A stretch of 34,617 nt of DNA, from assembly GCA_028565635.1 (NCBI GenBank), contig JAOXYB010019183.1:1-34617 (forward strand). The letters are read 5' to 3'. Numbering within the stretch: position 1 is the first letter of the stretch; each line of letters begins with the position of its first letter. Source of the DNA: Phoronis ovalis. Taxonomy: Eukaryota; Phoronida; Phoronidae. Below the pieces are notes generated by a model. It did not search any database. It was not told the origin of the DNA and saw nothing but the letters and a program-made list of their open reading frames with translations. The translations under genes were made by a program, and so were the position numbers. Of the stretch, positions 1 to 16,400 are shown piece by piece.

Positions 1-997
1 ATGTAGATATTTTTGTCAAGCATATGAGGTGACAGAATTCAATTTATTTTTTTTGCAGAAAAATATGACACTGATAGCTTATCATATAATAATAAATTAC
101 TATGATAAATGTGTCTGGCTGCTTGCTCTGGGCTTGAAATTTAATTTGTTGGCCAGTGCAACTATGTGCTGTTGCAGCTTCAAATTTTTGTGTTAATATG
201 ATAGTGATATTTGCCAAGTGTTAAAATGGGAACTTAGGTGAAAGAAAATTAAAGATTAAAGGCACAATATCATTCAGAAAAACATTAACTGCCATTAAAG
301 GGAGAAGATATAAAACTGCACAACTTCACAACAACTGATATCTTAATAATGGAAGGGTATAATTTATGTTGCTTTTTAAACAAGACATATTTTTCCTCTA
401 AGATAATTTTATGGACTTTTTTACAGCACAGAAATGACATTTCAAAATGTAAAATTGTATAAAATGCACACAGTCAATCAATATATGTTCTGTTTCTAAA
501 AAATGTGATCAACATGTCTTGTAACCAATTGTGGTATTTATGTAGATTTATTGATTGTTTAAATTTATTTTCTGTCAGATTTGCATGATAAATCAATATG
601 GGAGGCTTCAGACCTTTGTGTTCAAACATGTTTAGGTTAATAATCTTCTGTTAGGTGTTTCATCATTTAGACATTATTCTTACTTGTGGTTGTGTAATGG
701 TAATATTTTTAACATTTCTGGTTTGTACTTAATGACCCATGGAACATTAAACCCTGGAAGCATAGAACTAAAGTCTTCCAGTGCAATGATAACCTGACTA
801 GACTAGGTGACTGAATAGAATTGAATACAAGTGAATCTGAACTGGACTAGCCACCTTAACTGTCATGTAAAATTACACAACAGTTGCTTCACCATGTTAC
901 ATGACTATCGCTGTTGTAGGAAAAGTGCTGTTGCATTCTTTATAACTGATAATATTTGTAAAATCGACCTGTTACTAATCAGATATCTTTGTTTCAG
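1..997. other. Intron of the ASPP gene (upstream portion)
   Basis: This stretch ends in a pyrimidine-rich tract and CAG acceptor at 991-997. It is AT-rich with scattered stops in all frames. A second acceptor-like site near 50-58 is followed by sequence that translates to nothing ASPP-like and soon stops, so I do not call an exon. Nothing else is recognisable. Confidence 0.7.
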
Positions 998-3900
998 TTA
1001 CCACCAGGTAGCGATTTGTCGATTCATGAACTTCAACAAATGGCTGTACGGCAACAAGAGCAGATAGAAACGCAGCAACAGGTGTTGGTTGCTAAGGAAC
1101 AGAGGTTAAAGTTTCTACGACAACAGGAGCAAAAACACCAGCAAATATCCAGCGAGAATGACAGATTGCGAAAATTGAGGGAGAAAGTTGAAGCGCAGGA
1201 GTTGAAACTGAAAAAGCTACGTGCTTTACGAGGGCAGCTAGACCAGCACAAAAGTAATAATGGAACACACAGTGAGTGTAATTATGTTCTCGTATAACAC
1301 GACTTATGGAATATTGTAGACTGACATCAGTTGTTAGAAACATTGATTGGAAGTATTTTAATAAATGCATTATAGTACTAAAATACACAAAACAGTTGCT
1401 AGAATAAACTGGTAAACTCTCTGCAATTTTGAATGCTCAAAGTTGAATACACTATCATATATATGTTTATGGGTCTACTGTATGTTTATGCTTTATATAT
1501 GTTTCTAAAAGCTAGGAGTGCCATATATTTTTCTTCTTAAAATTCAAGCTAAGGCTGCCAGATTATTTTGTCCTTTACATTAAATTTTTAGACAAATCTT
1601 TTAAATGACTTTTTAGGAAAATTATTTTTTAGAAAAAAAAATACGCCCTATCTTAATTTACAGAGCCGACTAACATTAGTCTAGGAATATTGTTTAGACA
1701 TTGTTATTGGAAAACCTTTTTAAGAAATTTCTTGACTGGTCATTGCTCTTTATTTTTTTAATCAAATATTTGATAGGTGTAATTCTCTTGTTCTACTTAA
1801 ATTATCTTGAGAAATTTCCTTATATAAGATAAAAGTTGCTGTTGTAATTTAATACTTTTTGTAGTTTTAAAAAATACCTATCTTGAACATTGTGTGAAAT
1901 AAATATTTTCAGAAGCAGGTGCTAGAATGTCCTGTCATATAAAATATTTTAAACATTTAAATTTAAACTTTTTACTAATTTAACATTTGCACAATATACT
2001 AATGACATTCCTTCAATTTTTTTGGGAAACATTCCATCAGTTTTCAGAAGTCTTTTGTTGCATGTTTGAAATGCACCAATCATGTGTGAATAAATAACAC
2101 TTTATCTATACCTGTTAGGTTCTTGCCTAATAGGTTCTTTGGTCCTGAAATATGTATAAACTATTTTGTGGAGAACACTTTTGACATTTATGCCTTGACA
2201 TATATAACCCTCCCTCTCAAATTTACAGCTTTGGAGCTAGATACTATAAAAGCGCTGTTTAATGAAAAAGAAAAGGAACTTTCCATGGCTGTTGCCAAAG
2301 TGGAGGAGCTAACCAGCCAGATGGAGGAGTTAAGAATAGGTCGCATTAATGGCATGAATGGTACAAAGAACCTTAGCAGTGCCGCTGCTGCAGAACTTAA
2401 CCGGCTCAAGAATGAACTGCTGGTAGGTTGGCTAAATTTAACTTTGTTCGCAGTGATAGTTGTGGCACACTAAAAACCACAGAGCTCTCTATAGTCTGTA
2501 TTGGTCGTTTCGGGCCACTTTTTATTGTATCATTGAGTATGAAGCCATTGAACATGTCAACTTGATTATGGTTTATAACAGTATTTAAAGTTAGGTACAA
2601 TGAAAGCTATTGTTGTCCCTGTGGTAGTTATTTTGTTTTAAGGTACCTGAAAGTAGTCAGTTTAATTATAGGTGTATAAACTTGTATATTTCTGAGCTTT
2701 TCGGCATCTTAGTAAAAAAAATTATTATTTTCAGATGCGAAACAAACTCAATACAGAACAGACAACTCGAATTAATGGCCAGCGCGAAATACTGGGACAA
2801 AAACAGAATGAGTTAACTTTAATGGATAATCGAATAGAAGAATTACAACAAAGGTTACGGAAAAAGCGAGCGATGCAAGACCAACAAGTAACCAATCAGA
2901 ATATTCCACCTCGAAAACCGTTAAATCGTCCACCAAATGTGGCAGCTGTTGAGCCATATATTAAACACCCACCAAAAGAAACAAAAGCACAAGATGATAT
3001 GCATCCAGGTTTCGGACCAAGTAAACAGGACCCAAAATATCAAAGTTTACCACCATATAACATAAATAAAAAGGATATGCGTAAAAATGGGGTAGAAAAT
3101 GGACCGGTGATTTATGATGTACCTTCAAATGAAAAACTCAAAGGGAATGCTTCACAAAATAACAACATTCCAAATTTTGTTCCTGCTTCTAAGGCACAGT
3201 CTATCGCTAACGTGGTAGACAGTCCTGCAAAACCGAAAACCGGTATTTCACAGAATTTTGCTAACTTCACTCCAAAGCCATACGGAAGTACACAGAATAC
3301 GGCATTTAATGGTCGCACTTTGGATATAAGCACCATGGAAGCTCGGACTGATGGTAGTGGACAGAGCTCTCCTGCTGTGAGTGATTCTAGTGTGTCACAG
3401 TATCCCCCAAACTCAGCTGCACCAACCATTAATCATAGTACTCCAGATACTAGACCTCAAGTAACAAGACCAGGCCAAGTATCAGCAGGGTTAGAAACAA
3501 CCTCAAGTCCCACTAAGCCAATAAATACCACAGCACACACTAATCAACTTTATCCTCCCCATACATCGCGATCATCTAGCTTGTCTACACAACCACCAGA
3601 TGTGTCCCCAATTTATGCCATCAGAAGTCCTCTTCCTGTGTCTAATAATCAACAGAATCATCAGAGTGTCGTTTCTAGCCATAATAGTAATGTTGCCAGC
3701 AACAGGGCTGTTGATTCTAGAACTCGATTGTCTTCCAATGCAGAAAATGGAAACAGACCTAGAATGCCATCCCAGTCAGAAAACAGTAACAGAGGATTTG
3801 TGCCACCTCGGTCAGACCATGCAACTGTTTTAGAGCCATCTGGTAGACAGGCTGCTAAGCCACCTCCATTGGAACCAAGAGGAGTTCAACCAGGTACACA

Positions 3901-6671
3901 GACTGTTGTCCAAGGTCCTATATCTAGAGATAGTCCAGTTAAAGGCTTAGATACTTCTGTAACCTCAGTAAATTCAGCACTTTCTGTTCTAATGGGAAAT
4001 ACGACAACCACCACCACTACTCCAACAAAAACAATGCCCACCTATCGCTATGCATCTAGGAGTGCTATTTCAAATTTGTATATGAATAAACTTGGTTCTA
4101 GTACTGTTGATCAATACCGTAAAAACATGGCACAAATATATAGTAATGCTGAGCAGCCAAGTAGTCCAACTCCAAAACTTCCACCACGAATACCATCACC
4201 TACTAAGCAACCATCAGAAATTCCAGGTTCACCAACAAAGGCAAGTTCTCCAGTTCGGACCGTGCCTCCTGGGTATCCTCAGGTTTTGGACTCAATTGAA
4301 AAAGCACACTACAAAGCACATACTCCCAAAGCATTGCATCGTCGCCATTCCTCGGGAGATGGTGATGAATCGCCTATGAGAGTATTTGTACAGGAACACT
4401 ATGGCGGACAGGAGCCTCTCAGTGCTAAGAAAGTTTTATTTGAAGAAAATAAACGGGAAAGTAATACTCAAAAAGAACCAAGAGAAAGGAAACACGCTCC
4501 AAAGGTGTTAAGAAAAAGCAATAAAAAGAGTAATAAAAGTAAATCTCGACGTGTTAGTTTTGACCCATTGGCATTATTACTTGATGCATCTTTGGAAGGA
4601 GAGCTGGAGCTGGTGAAAAAAACTGCTGAACAGGTATGTAACTTACCTGCTGCTGCTCACTGGACATGCGTGTATCAGTGTCAGCATAAAAGGTGGATCC
4701 TTGTTACATTGCATAATTACAAGAAAGCCCTTTACCTTTTTCACTGAAGGTAGACATTTTTGAGAATACAGTTTTCAAAAAAAATGTATGCAACACCTGT
4801 ATGCTTATGACTTGGCAAAAGTAATCTTTACCTGCAATATTATGTTCCAAGTATGTGTATATTCTGTACTTTACAATACTGTGTACAGTACGCGTTATAA
4901 TGTGCTAAAGCTAGATATCGTCACACTCCAGGTTTTTGATAAGTTGATGTGTGGCTATGTAAATAATAATGTCTAATATATATACACAACATGCAGTTAT
5001 ATATTTCATTTATTTCAGGTGTCAAATCCAAGTGAGCCAAATGATGAGGGTATTACTGCATTGCATAATGCAATCTGTGCAGGACATTATGAGATTGTCA
5101 AATTTTTGGTTGAATTTGGTTGTGATGTTAATTCACCGGATAGTGATGGGTGGTAAGAGACTTCAGACTAATTGCTCGTGTGACAATCAGTTTTCCCCAA
5201 ATATCGCAAGTACTTCTCCCAGAAAATGAAGCATTCAGTTACTTCAGATTTCTCAGAAATGTCCCCTTTTGTGCAATTTCAATATATATAATTTTTTACC
5301 AGATGAAAAACTATATGTTTGTCATACATATGAAATTCAACAATTCTTTACATTAGTTAATAATGAGCATATATTACTTGCAGGACCCCTCTTCATTGTG
5401 CTGCATCCTGCAATAATCTTCCCATGGTTAAACTTCTTGTTGACCACGGCGCATGTATTTTTGCAACAACAATAAGTGATCATGAGACCGCAGCTCAGAA
5501 ATGTGAGGAAGATGAAGATGGTTATGATGGTTGTTCAGAATATTTATACAGTAAGTTGCCTGGAGTATTGGGTCTTTGCATTTCTACTATTCATTATTTT
5601 TAAGGACTGAAAAAATTGTTACAGGATAAAACCTGGTATTTCGGACAATTTTCACCACACTCGTAATTAATAGCTCATAATTAAAAATCCTTCTCCATGT
5701 TAAATACTGTTCTACTTTCGACTACCTGAGTTTGTAGTTATAATTTATACAAGAGGTTACCCTCATTTGGTAACTACTTCAGTAAAAAAAGTTATATTAT
5801 ACTTGAAAGAAGGCCAAATCACGTGAATATCATTTCAGTTTGAGAAAATTGTAAAAAAGGCATAAAGCTAAGAAAGAAATTTTTAAACGAATTGTCTGTT
5901 GTAAGATTTTGTTTTGGAAGACTTGAACATGAAACTTGAAATGCATTTGGCAAAAAATAATAAAACCACCATAATCTGCAAAGGCAGGTTTGCAGTGTCT
6001 GTCTGTTCTATAGTGAGACCAGTTATGTTGACGATTTACTTATGTTTACACAGTAAATAAAGTTATTGCTGTGAGAAATTATAAACATTGCAATAGGTAA
6101 TTGTCAAGTTATTCTTTGTAATCTGCTGATTGTTACGATTGGTTTTAACAACTGTATGACTGTGTTATTACAGGTATTCAAGAGAAACTTGGTATAATGA
6201 ATAATGGTGCAGTATATGCAGTATTTGACTACCAAGCCAATAATATTGATGAAATTAGTTATAAAAATGGGGACCAAATGATTGTACTGCGTAAAGGTGA
6301 CGAGACTGAGAAGGAATGGTGGTGGGCTAAGCGCAAAGACAGAGAGGGCTATATTCCTAGAAATCTACTTGGGGTATGTACTTCCATGCATCTTGTATTT
6401 ATGATTGCGACAACAAATTAGAGATTTTTAAAAACTGTAGATAATATGTGGCAGCTCCAGTCTGCCGCCGTCTTGCTGTATCAATCTGCACTATGTAAAA
6501 TCACAGTTAGTGTAGTCGTCATTATAGCTTATGGTATAAATGATTTTTCAGCAGCTATTGTAAGTTTACTTAATTTGATATTCTATTACATTTATTGTGT
6601 GTTTGCTTCATTTGTAGTTATATCCGAGAGTGAAGAATGGCCGAGACAATGAAAGAGAGCATAAAATGTAA
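998..6671 (+). CDS. ASPP (PPP1R13B/TP53BP2): ASPP family protein (ASPP1/ASPP2 pro-orthologue), 5' partial
   Basis: Coding exons seen: 998-1271, 2229-2422, 2735-4633, 5019-5152, 5384-5550, 6174-6373, 6618-6671. All introns are GT-AG and all frames join, giving 973 residues plus TAA. The first visible residue follows an acceptor, so the N-terminal ubiquitin-like part of ASPP1/2 is upstream of the window. Order in the protein: Gln/Glu/Lys-rich coiled coil (about 1-200, with the ASPP-like stretch [11 protein letters not shown]); a long Ser/Pro/Thr/Asn-rich disordered region with a PxxP segment near 634-645; an RVSF motif at 762-765 (PP1 docking; ASPP2 has RVKF); ankyrin repeats about 766-890 ([20 protein letters not shown]); and an SH3 domain about 902-962 with the ...EWWWAK... 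and GYIPRNLLG signatures. Family role (known): directs PP1 and binds p53-family proteins, acting in apoptosis and cell polarity. The single 1899-nt exon holding the disordered region is unusually long for this window. Identity is very secure; ASPP1 and ASPP2 cannot be separated here. Confidence 0.95.
1272..2228. other. ASPP intron, 957 bp
   Basis: AT-rich intron with donor GTGAGT at 1272 and acceptor TTTACAG ending at 2228. It splits a codon after its first base, and the join reads Thr-Leu-Glu-Leu in the coiled coil. No repeat, RNA gene or extra exon seen. The other ASPP introns over 300 bp (2423-2734, 4634-5018, 5551-6173) are also plain AT-rich sequence. Confidence 0.75.
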
Positions 6672-6768
6672 AGAAATACTGTCAGAGGAAGACTTTTCTT
6701 GCGAATTAATAACCAATGCATGCCAAAACTTTTATCAATAATGTCAGTCGAAAATTTTGAAATTAATG

Positions 6769-6774
6769 AATAAA
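6769..6774 (+). terminator. Poly(A) signal candidate for ASPP
   Basis: AATAAA lies 98 nt after the ASPP stop codon. This would give a short 3' UTR. A second AATAAA at 7293-7298 could serve a longer transcript. Confidence 0.5.
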
Positions 6775-7898
6775 AAGTATATTTATTTTATGCCCCTTTT
6801 TATAAATCCATAGTATTGGGGAGCATTGATTATACATAAATTATTTATCATTCACTTATACAGTAATTTTAACTGTACTATAGTCATAGAATTATGTAAA
6901 TGTATGGAGTATATGAATGTGTGGTCATCAGAATTTGTCAACTTTCCCCACGATACTGTAGAAATGTGATATAAAATACTCTTTCAAAACATCAGGGCAT
7001 TCTCATTTGGAAATTTATTACTACAATATCAATTATCAAAACTGATAAAATGCAAATGTTGTTTGCTGAGAAAAATATGTAATGCTGTTTGCATTCCTGG
7101 TAGTGTCAACAAACTGCTTCTTCAAGGTGGTATAAGGCTGATGAAGTCATGCAGCCCAGATTCATGTTATCCTGTGATTTTAATCATGTACCGTCCTGTA
7201 TATTGTTACATATTTGTTGGTTATAGGTTGTATTTATGTTATTATTGAATTTTAGGCGATTACATATTTCCATATATGGACATACATATCAGAATAAACT
7301 GCTAGTGATACTATTAACTTAGCTATCTTCGTGTTTCTGTGCAATGAGGTATCTATGTAAAACATCCACAAGCACTCTCTAGAACACCTTTGCTCAAGTA
7401 CAAGTTGTGGCACCTTAGACTACCTTTAAAACTACTGTTTCAAAGCAAACAGATTATCAAAGATGCTGTTGTTTGCCATATAAAGTGGAGACCAGGTGTT
7501 GAATAAAAGTACCTGATACTCTTATAAAGTCGGTGATCTAAAATATTCAATTTCAATTCAAAACTAGGTTTACTTTGTGCTTCATTTTCAAAGTTTATGA
7601 AGAGCAGCTTAATAGTGGCCTAACAAACTTTTTATATGAACACAGTCTAAACATGGGATAAGATCCAACTCATCATGGTAATAGGTTCCACTTTTGGGCT
7701 TGAAGTAACGTAATGGGATACAAAACATGCTGGAGAAATACAAGCGAGGCTTCAGCACCATGTAAAGCACATTAAAAGTCTCACAGAAATTATAGGTGCA
7801 CTTAACAGCCATCTTGGCTTTTTGTTACCTTTAAGATATATTGAGATATTTCATTTAGCTATGGACAGGATGAAGAAACACTATTTACAATGTTATAT

Positions 7899-7904
7899 TT
7901 TATT
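7899..7904 (-). terminator. Poly(A) signal candidate for PSMC6
   Basis: TTTATT on the plus strand reads AATAAA on the minus strand, about 207 nt beyond the PSMC6 stop codon. It is the first canonical signal I found downstream of that stop. Confidence 0.5.
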
Positions 7905-8110
7905 TATAAACAAATAACTTCTAATGTTACAAGGTATATAGTAGAAGTTTTTCAAAACTATCACAGAAGTGATTTGAATAGGGTTGCTTGATCTAATGCG
8001 TTCCGTGTTCATCAAGAATAGCAGCAGCATACTGCTGATCAAAACACAACTTTTGTTAACACAAGACTACGCAGATGATTTTAGTCCGTAGCATAGCAAC
8101 AGGTTATAGA

Positions 8111-12217
<4,107 letters not shown>

Positions 12218-13485
12218 CTTGGTAAAATGTCCGGATGTAGTAAATAGCGCCCCTGGTGGTTTTAGCAGATGATAGCTTCAAACAGAATTTATAATTAACA
12301 ATTTGTTATAAGAAATATCTCCAATTCTAGTATTAAGTCCTTGTTGGTGGTGTTTTTGGTTCTTATCATAATTAATGTTATTCTCTCTAAGATGTGATAA
12401 AGTGTGCCTAATTATCCCGCTAAAAACAAATTATCTGTAACAAAATTCTGATTAATTATGTGATACAGCTAACTTTTTGAATGTATATTTAGTGTAAAGT
12501 AAAGTTTAGTAAACTTAGTTGTGCAGTATAAGGTCTTAGAAAAGTCCAATAAAAATATCTTGGTCGGTGTGGGTGGTGTTTGACCGAGTAGGTTAGGGCC
12601 CGGTTTAAAAAATGCTGCGTGGTTTTGAAGCCAATTGATGGTTCATTCCTCCGCTAGCGAAAAAAATTCGCCTGATGTATGACCGACAGACAAGGCCAAT
12701 AACGAGGTTTTCTTTTCATGGCTCCTATATATTTGCCCCCGGGATTTTCCCTTATCTCAAATATTCCACCAGATGTCGCTTCCCGGATTTTCCATCCGCT
12801 CTTAAAGTAAAGCTTTTTTAGTTGTAAAATTTCTGCTGGAAGACAGCTTTATGCAACAAAAAAACTTTAGTTATATTAGTCTCAGCAGTCATTAGCAGTT
12901 AATGTCATGAATATATTGGTTCTCCGTTTAAGATGGTTCTCCAATTGTTTTTCATCATGTAAATAAATGATGAAAAACAATTGGAAATTACTAGCAAAAT
13001 ATATAGAAAGAGCAGTTCTTATAGAATATATAATAATAGTGTAAATTTAAAAATGAAAGAGAAGCAGCCATTGAGTGTAAAAAAGAGTGCGGGATCGGGC
13101 AGAAGTTCATTGACTGACTACCGGACTGACTACTTGCTATGTCGTCATGCTTGTTTCCTTAGTAGTCATAACTATTTCTCTTAATATTTGAATATGACGA
13201 ATTATAGAACGCCACGCTCATTTCTATCTGTAATTTTATTTTCATAGCATATAATTACTGAGGAATTTGCCCTTCATTTCTAACCGCATTAATTTGTGTC
13301 ATTATCGCAGAGGAAGTTTCTAACCTGAGCTTTCTTACGCAACCCAACGATATTAAAATAGAAACATTTATATAACAAATTCTGTCGTAAAGGACAGTTT
13401 CCTTGGCCACTCGTCAAATTACACGGGTAGGGCCAGATACTTAGTTGAAGACAGAATTACCGTGCGGCAGAATGGACGATCGGAA
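12218..13485. other. Divergent intergenic region between PSMC6 and the ZP gene
   Basis: About 1.27 kb lies between two start codons facing apart, so it should hold both promoters. The PSMC6-proximal part (12220-12800) has more G and C than its surroundings, as expected of a housekeeping promoter. It also contains a perfect 19-bp hairpin (12940-12985) and a five-codon upstream frame at 13472-13489. No TATA box can be assigned with confidence and no transposon was identified. Confidence 0.55.
12940..12985. repeat. Perfect 19-bp inverted repeat with 8-nt loop
   Basis: The arm at 12940-12958 is exactly complementary to the arm at 12967-12985, with an 8-nt AT-rich loop between. Pairing stops abruptly at both ends. 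It is shorter than a usual microRNA precursor stem. It lies about 730 bp from the PSMC6 start and 500 bp from the ZP start. Confidence 0.85.
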
Positions 13486-13489
13486 ATGA
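13472..13489 (+). promoter_or_regulatory. Upstream open reading frame overlapping the ZP gene start
   Basis: A short frame (Met-Asp-Asp-Arg-Lys-stop) begins at 13472. Its TGA at 13487-13489 overlaps the proposed main ATG at 13486-13488 (the ATGA arrangement). If both are in the mRNA, translation of the ZP protein would need leaky scanning or reinitiation. The frames are seen directly; the regulation is inferred and depends on the exon 1 model. Confidence 0.45.
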
Positions 13490-16400
13490 CTAAATATGGT
13501 AAGTTAGAAAATTCATTTTTAAAGTAGGTAATTACATGTATTTCCTTAAGCGAAGCGATCCGCAACAATCATCAAATTCACGCCATAATTTTGGAAAGTA
13601 TAGTCAAAGACTACGATGCAGTTTTACAATAAGCAGGTGGTTGTTTGTTAGTTCTGCGATTAATAACTTTTATTCTTTAGATTTACTGATATTTTTTTGA
13701 TATTTACAGTTCTCTCGAATATAGTACTAATTGGATTAGTTATTAGCTTTCTCCAGGTAAGGTAATTTTTGTATTTATTTCTGACAAACAACGCCCACTA
13801 AATAACGCTTAAAAATACATTAAACATTTCCTAAAAAATGAAAAATACGTTTTACCAGCGATACCATTTATTATATAATTTGTCTTGTATATCAAGAAAC
13901 TGCGCAGCAAAAGTAACCATGCATTTACGTATTGCTATTCTAATATATTGTTTATAATTCCAGGATACTACAGTATAATTGGCTTTAGCTTAAAAGTAAC
14001 ATAGCTGCTAGGTAAATGATGCGTGTAGGGATGGACGTTATAACATATGTTTAACTTTTGTCTCTTTTTTTAGATTTCACGAGCTCAATGTAAGTATTCA
14101 TGAAGAACAGAAGTTATATAATTATATTCATATACAATGTAAAGGTTGCAGTAAACACTACTAAAAAAGAATCAATATAATCCTGACATGTATGCGGGGA
14201 TGTGTATATAAAAACATGTCACATCTGTGTTTTATACGGAAATATAGAAGTTACTGTTACAAAGGATCAAAACTTTTCAACCTTTTATATATTAAAATAG
14301 ACGGATAAAAGTCTACATATTATGAAAGTATTAAAATACTGTACAGGTAACAGGTGAAAACTAAGTTACAGATTTAGAAATTTTTTTTGAGATATACTTG
14401 AAAATAACTATGCTTTTGTTTGTCTATCTTTTCATTTAATAACTAAAAATTCGTAACTAAAAATTAATAACTAAAAAACAGATCTTAAATTGTAAATTTT
14501 AGATGGATCATGAACATTACTAAACATGTTTTTAAAGTTTTATTTTGTGATTTCTCTTTTACGTTTCTTTCAATGTGTATTATTTGTAATGTGTGTTAAT
14601 AAGTATATTTGTTTTATTTTATTTTTTAATCATACTGTTTGCAAATTCTTCACATTTAAATAAATATATTTTCAAGTTTTCATACTTCAGGCATAAATAT
14701 GGATAACAATGAAACATTTTAAAATAATTGTAAATTCAAAAGATAATTATGAATTATAAAAATGAGCTTTGCGTATGTTTGATTAAATATAAATATAAGA
14801 CTCTTCTCTGTTTAAACATGTTTTGGTTTCATAGAAAGAAAACACGTTCATTATCAAAAACTAGTAGACGCTATATAATTTAGTCGAGTTTAAAAAGTTC
14901 ATAGTGCGTTTTAATAGGATTTTACACCATCACTACTATGATGTATTTAAAGATTGTGGCAAAATTGCTGTCACCGCGAGTTGTCACTGGGACTTTATCT
15001 TATAATAGCTGTTGTTATATTGTGTTCAAGTAAATGAAATCACGGATATGTCGGTTCAGTGATTTTTCTTGACGCCATACATTGTATAAACCTTCCAGCT
15101 AATACAGATATACCGTATAATGTGTAGTCAATATTTTATAGCTTTTTCGATTTTTTACATAAACACTATTAGAAAGTCCAATCTTGCCTCTAAATTTAAT
15201 AAAGTGACCCATTCTATAATCATATATTAAGGATTAATGAGGTAAGTGTCCATCTATGAATTCGATTTACGAAGCCAGGTTTTAAATTATCCGTACGACA
15301 TATTTCGTCAACGTCACAATATAAACATATAACAACAAAAGTTTTTACGCCACCCCACTTGGTATGTCGACCATTCTACGTCCTCACTACTTGCCGAAAT
15401 ATTCTTAAATTCCTGTCCAATGTAAATTCCATTTAGACTCTAAATTTTTTACATTTAAAATTATTTTTTAAAATTATAATTAGTTTAAAATGTTTAATTT
15501 ATATTATTTGTCAGTGTCAATGGTTTAAGTATTTTTTAAAATTAAAAAAAATAGATAAGTTCAAAATATTTAAATTGAGTTTCTTTTTGACTTACAAAAT
15601 AGTTTGTAAATAAAAAAAGTAGGATTTGAACTCAACAATCCAAACATTTCATTCACATGATTACTGCTTACTGTTTGAGTCAGTAATAAAGTATTTATGA
15701 CTATGACACCATAATATGTTGACTTTTAATATTTTTCCTGTACTCAGGGACTGTTGATTGCCAGGGAGATGCTACAAGCCGTCAAGGAGATCTAGCGTAT
15801 ACTGACACAACAGGCACTTATGCTAGTGCGTACACCAGTAGTGATCCCGTTTGCGCTTTTCAATTCAGAAATGGACAAAGCCTTTTCAGCGAAATTATTA
15901 ACTGGTTAGACGGAAGTTGTGGAGTTATAACAGTAAGAGAAATTTTCTGCGCATTTTGAATTATATTAATAAACAAAATATTTTTGGTGGATGGATTCAT
16001 GTAAATCGCTCTTCGCTATATATCGTACATGTTGGTAACTCTACCTGTAACATCCTTCAATATTCAAAAATATAATTTTAATAACATCTTTTAAATTTAT
16101 TACAATCATTTCGGTTTCTTTAATTTTAAACTTAGCCAAGCAGTTATCAACAGTTCTCATTTTAACAAACTGTCTTTTTACAGTCGATACAAGACACGTA
16201 TGTTGCGTATTATGTCATGGTAGTTTTCGAAGATGGTTCTGGTGAAGTACAGAAACAGTATAATGTATCATGCGAATATTATCTTGACGACGCCACGGTA
16301 ACCAATCAAATTACAGTCGAATTGTAAGAGTCAATCTTTATTGTAGAAGCATTTCTTTATATTTTATTTTATATCTATCTATTGTATTTAAATATATGCC

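Larger units (their letters stand above)
6672..8110. other. Convergent intergenic region between ASPP and PSMC6
   Basis: It contains the 3' UTRs of two genes that point at each other. The ASPP side carries AATAAA at 6769 and 7293; the PSMC6 side carries one on the minus strand at 7899-7904. Small open frames (such as 7063-7248 on + and 7812-7609 on -) have no recognisable content and no conserved motif. I see no transposon ends. Confidence 0.6.

Noticed and set aside
50-130. Acceptor-like TTTTTTTTGCAG at the left edge as a possible ASPP exon
   Set aside because: The following translation has no similarity to the ASPP N-terminus and no donor in a suitable frame was found.
4634-4747. Extension of the large ASPP exon to a stop at 4747
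   Set aside because: A GTATGT donor at 4634 and the exon at 5019 give exact ASPP ankyrin sequence. The extension would only be a retained intron, and there is no evidence for that.
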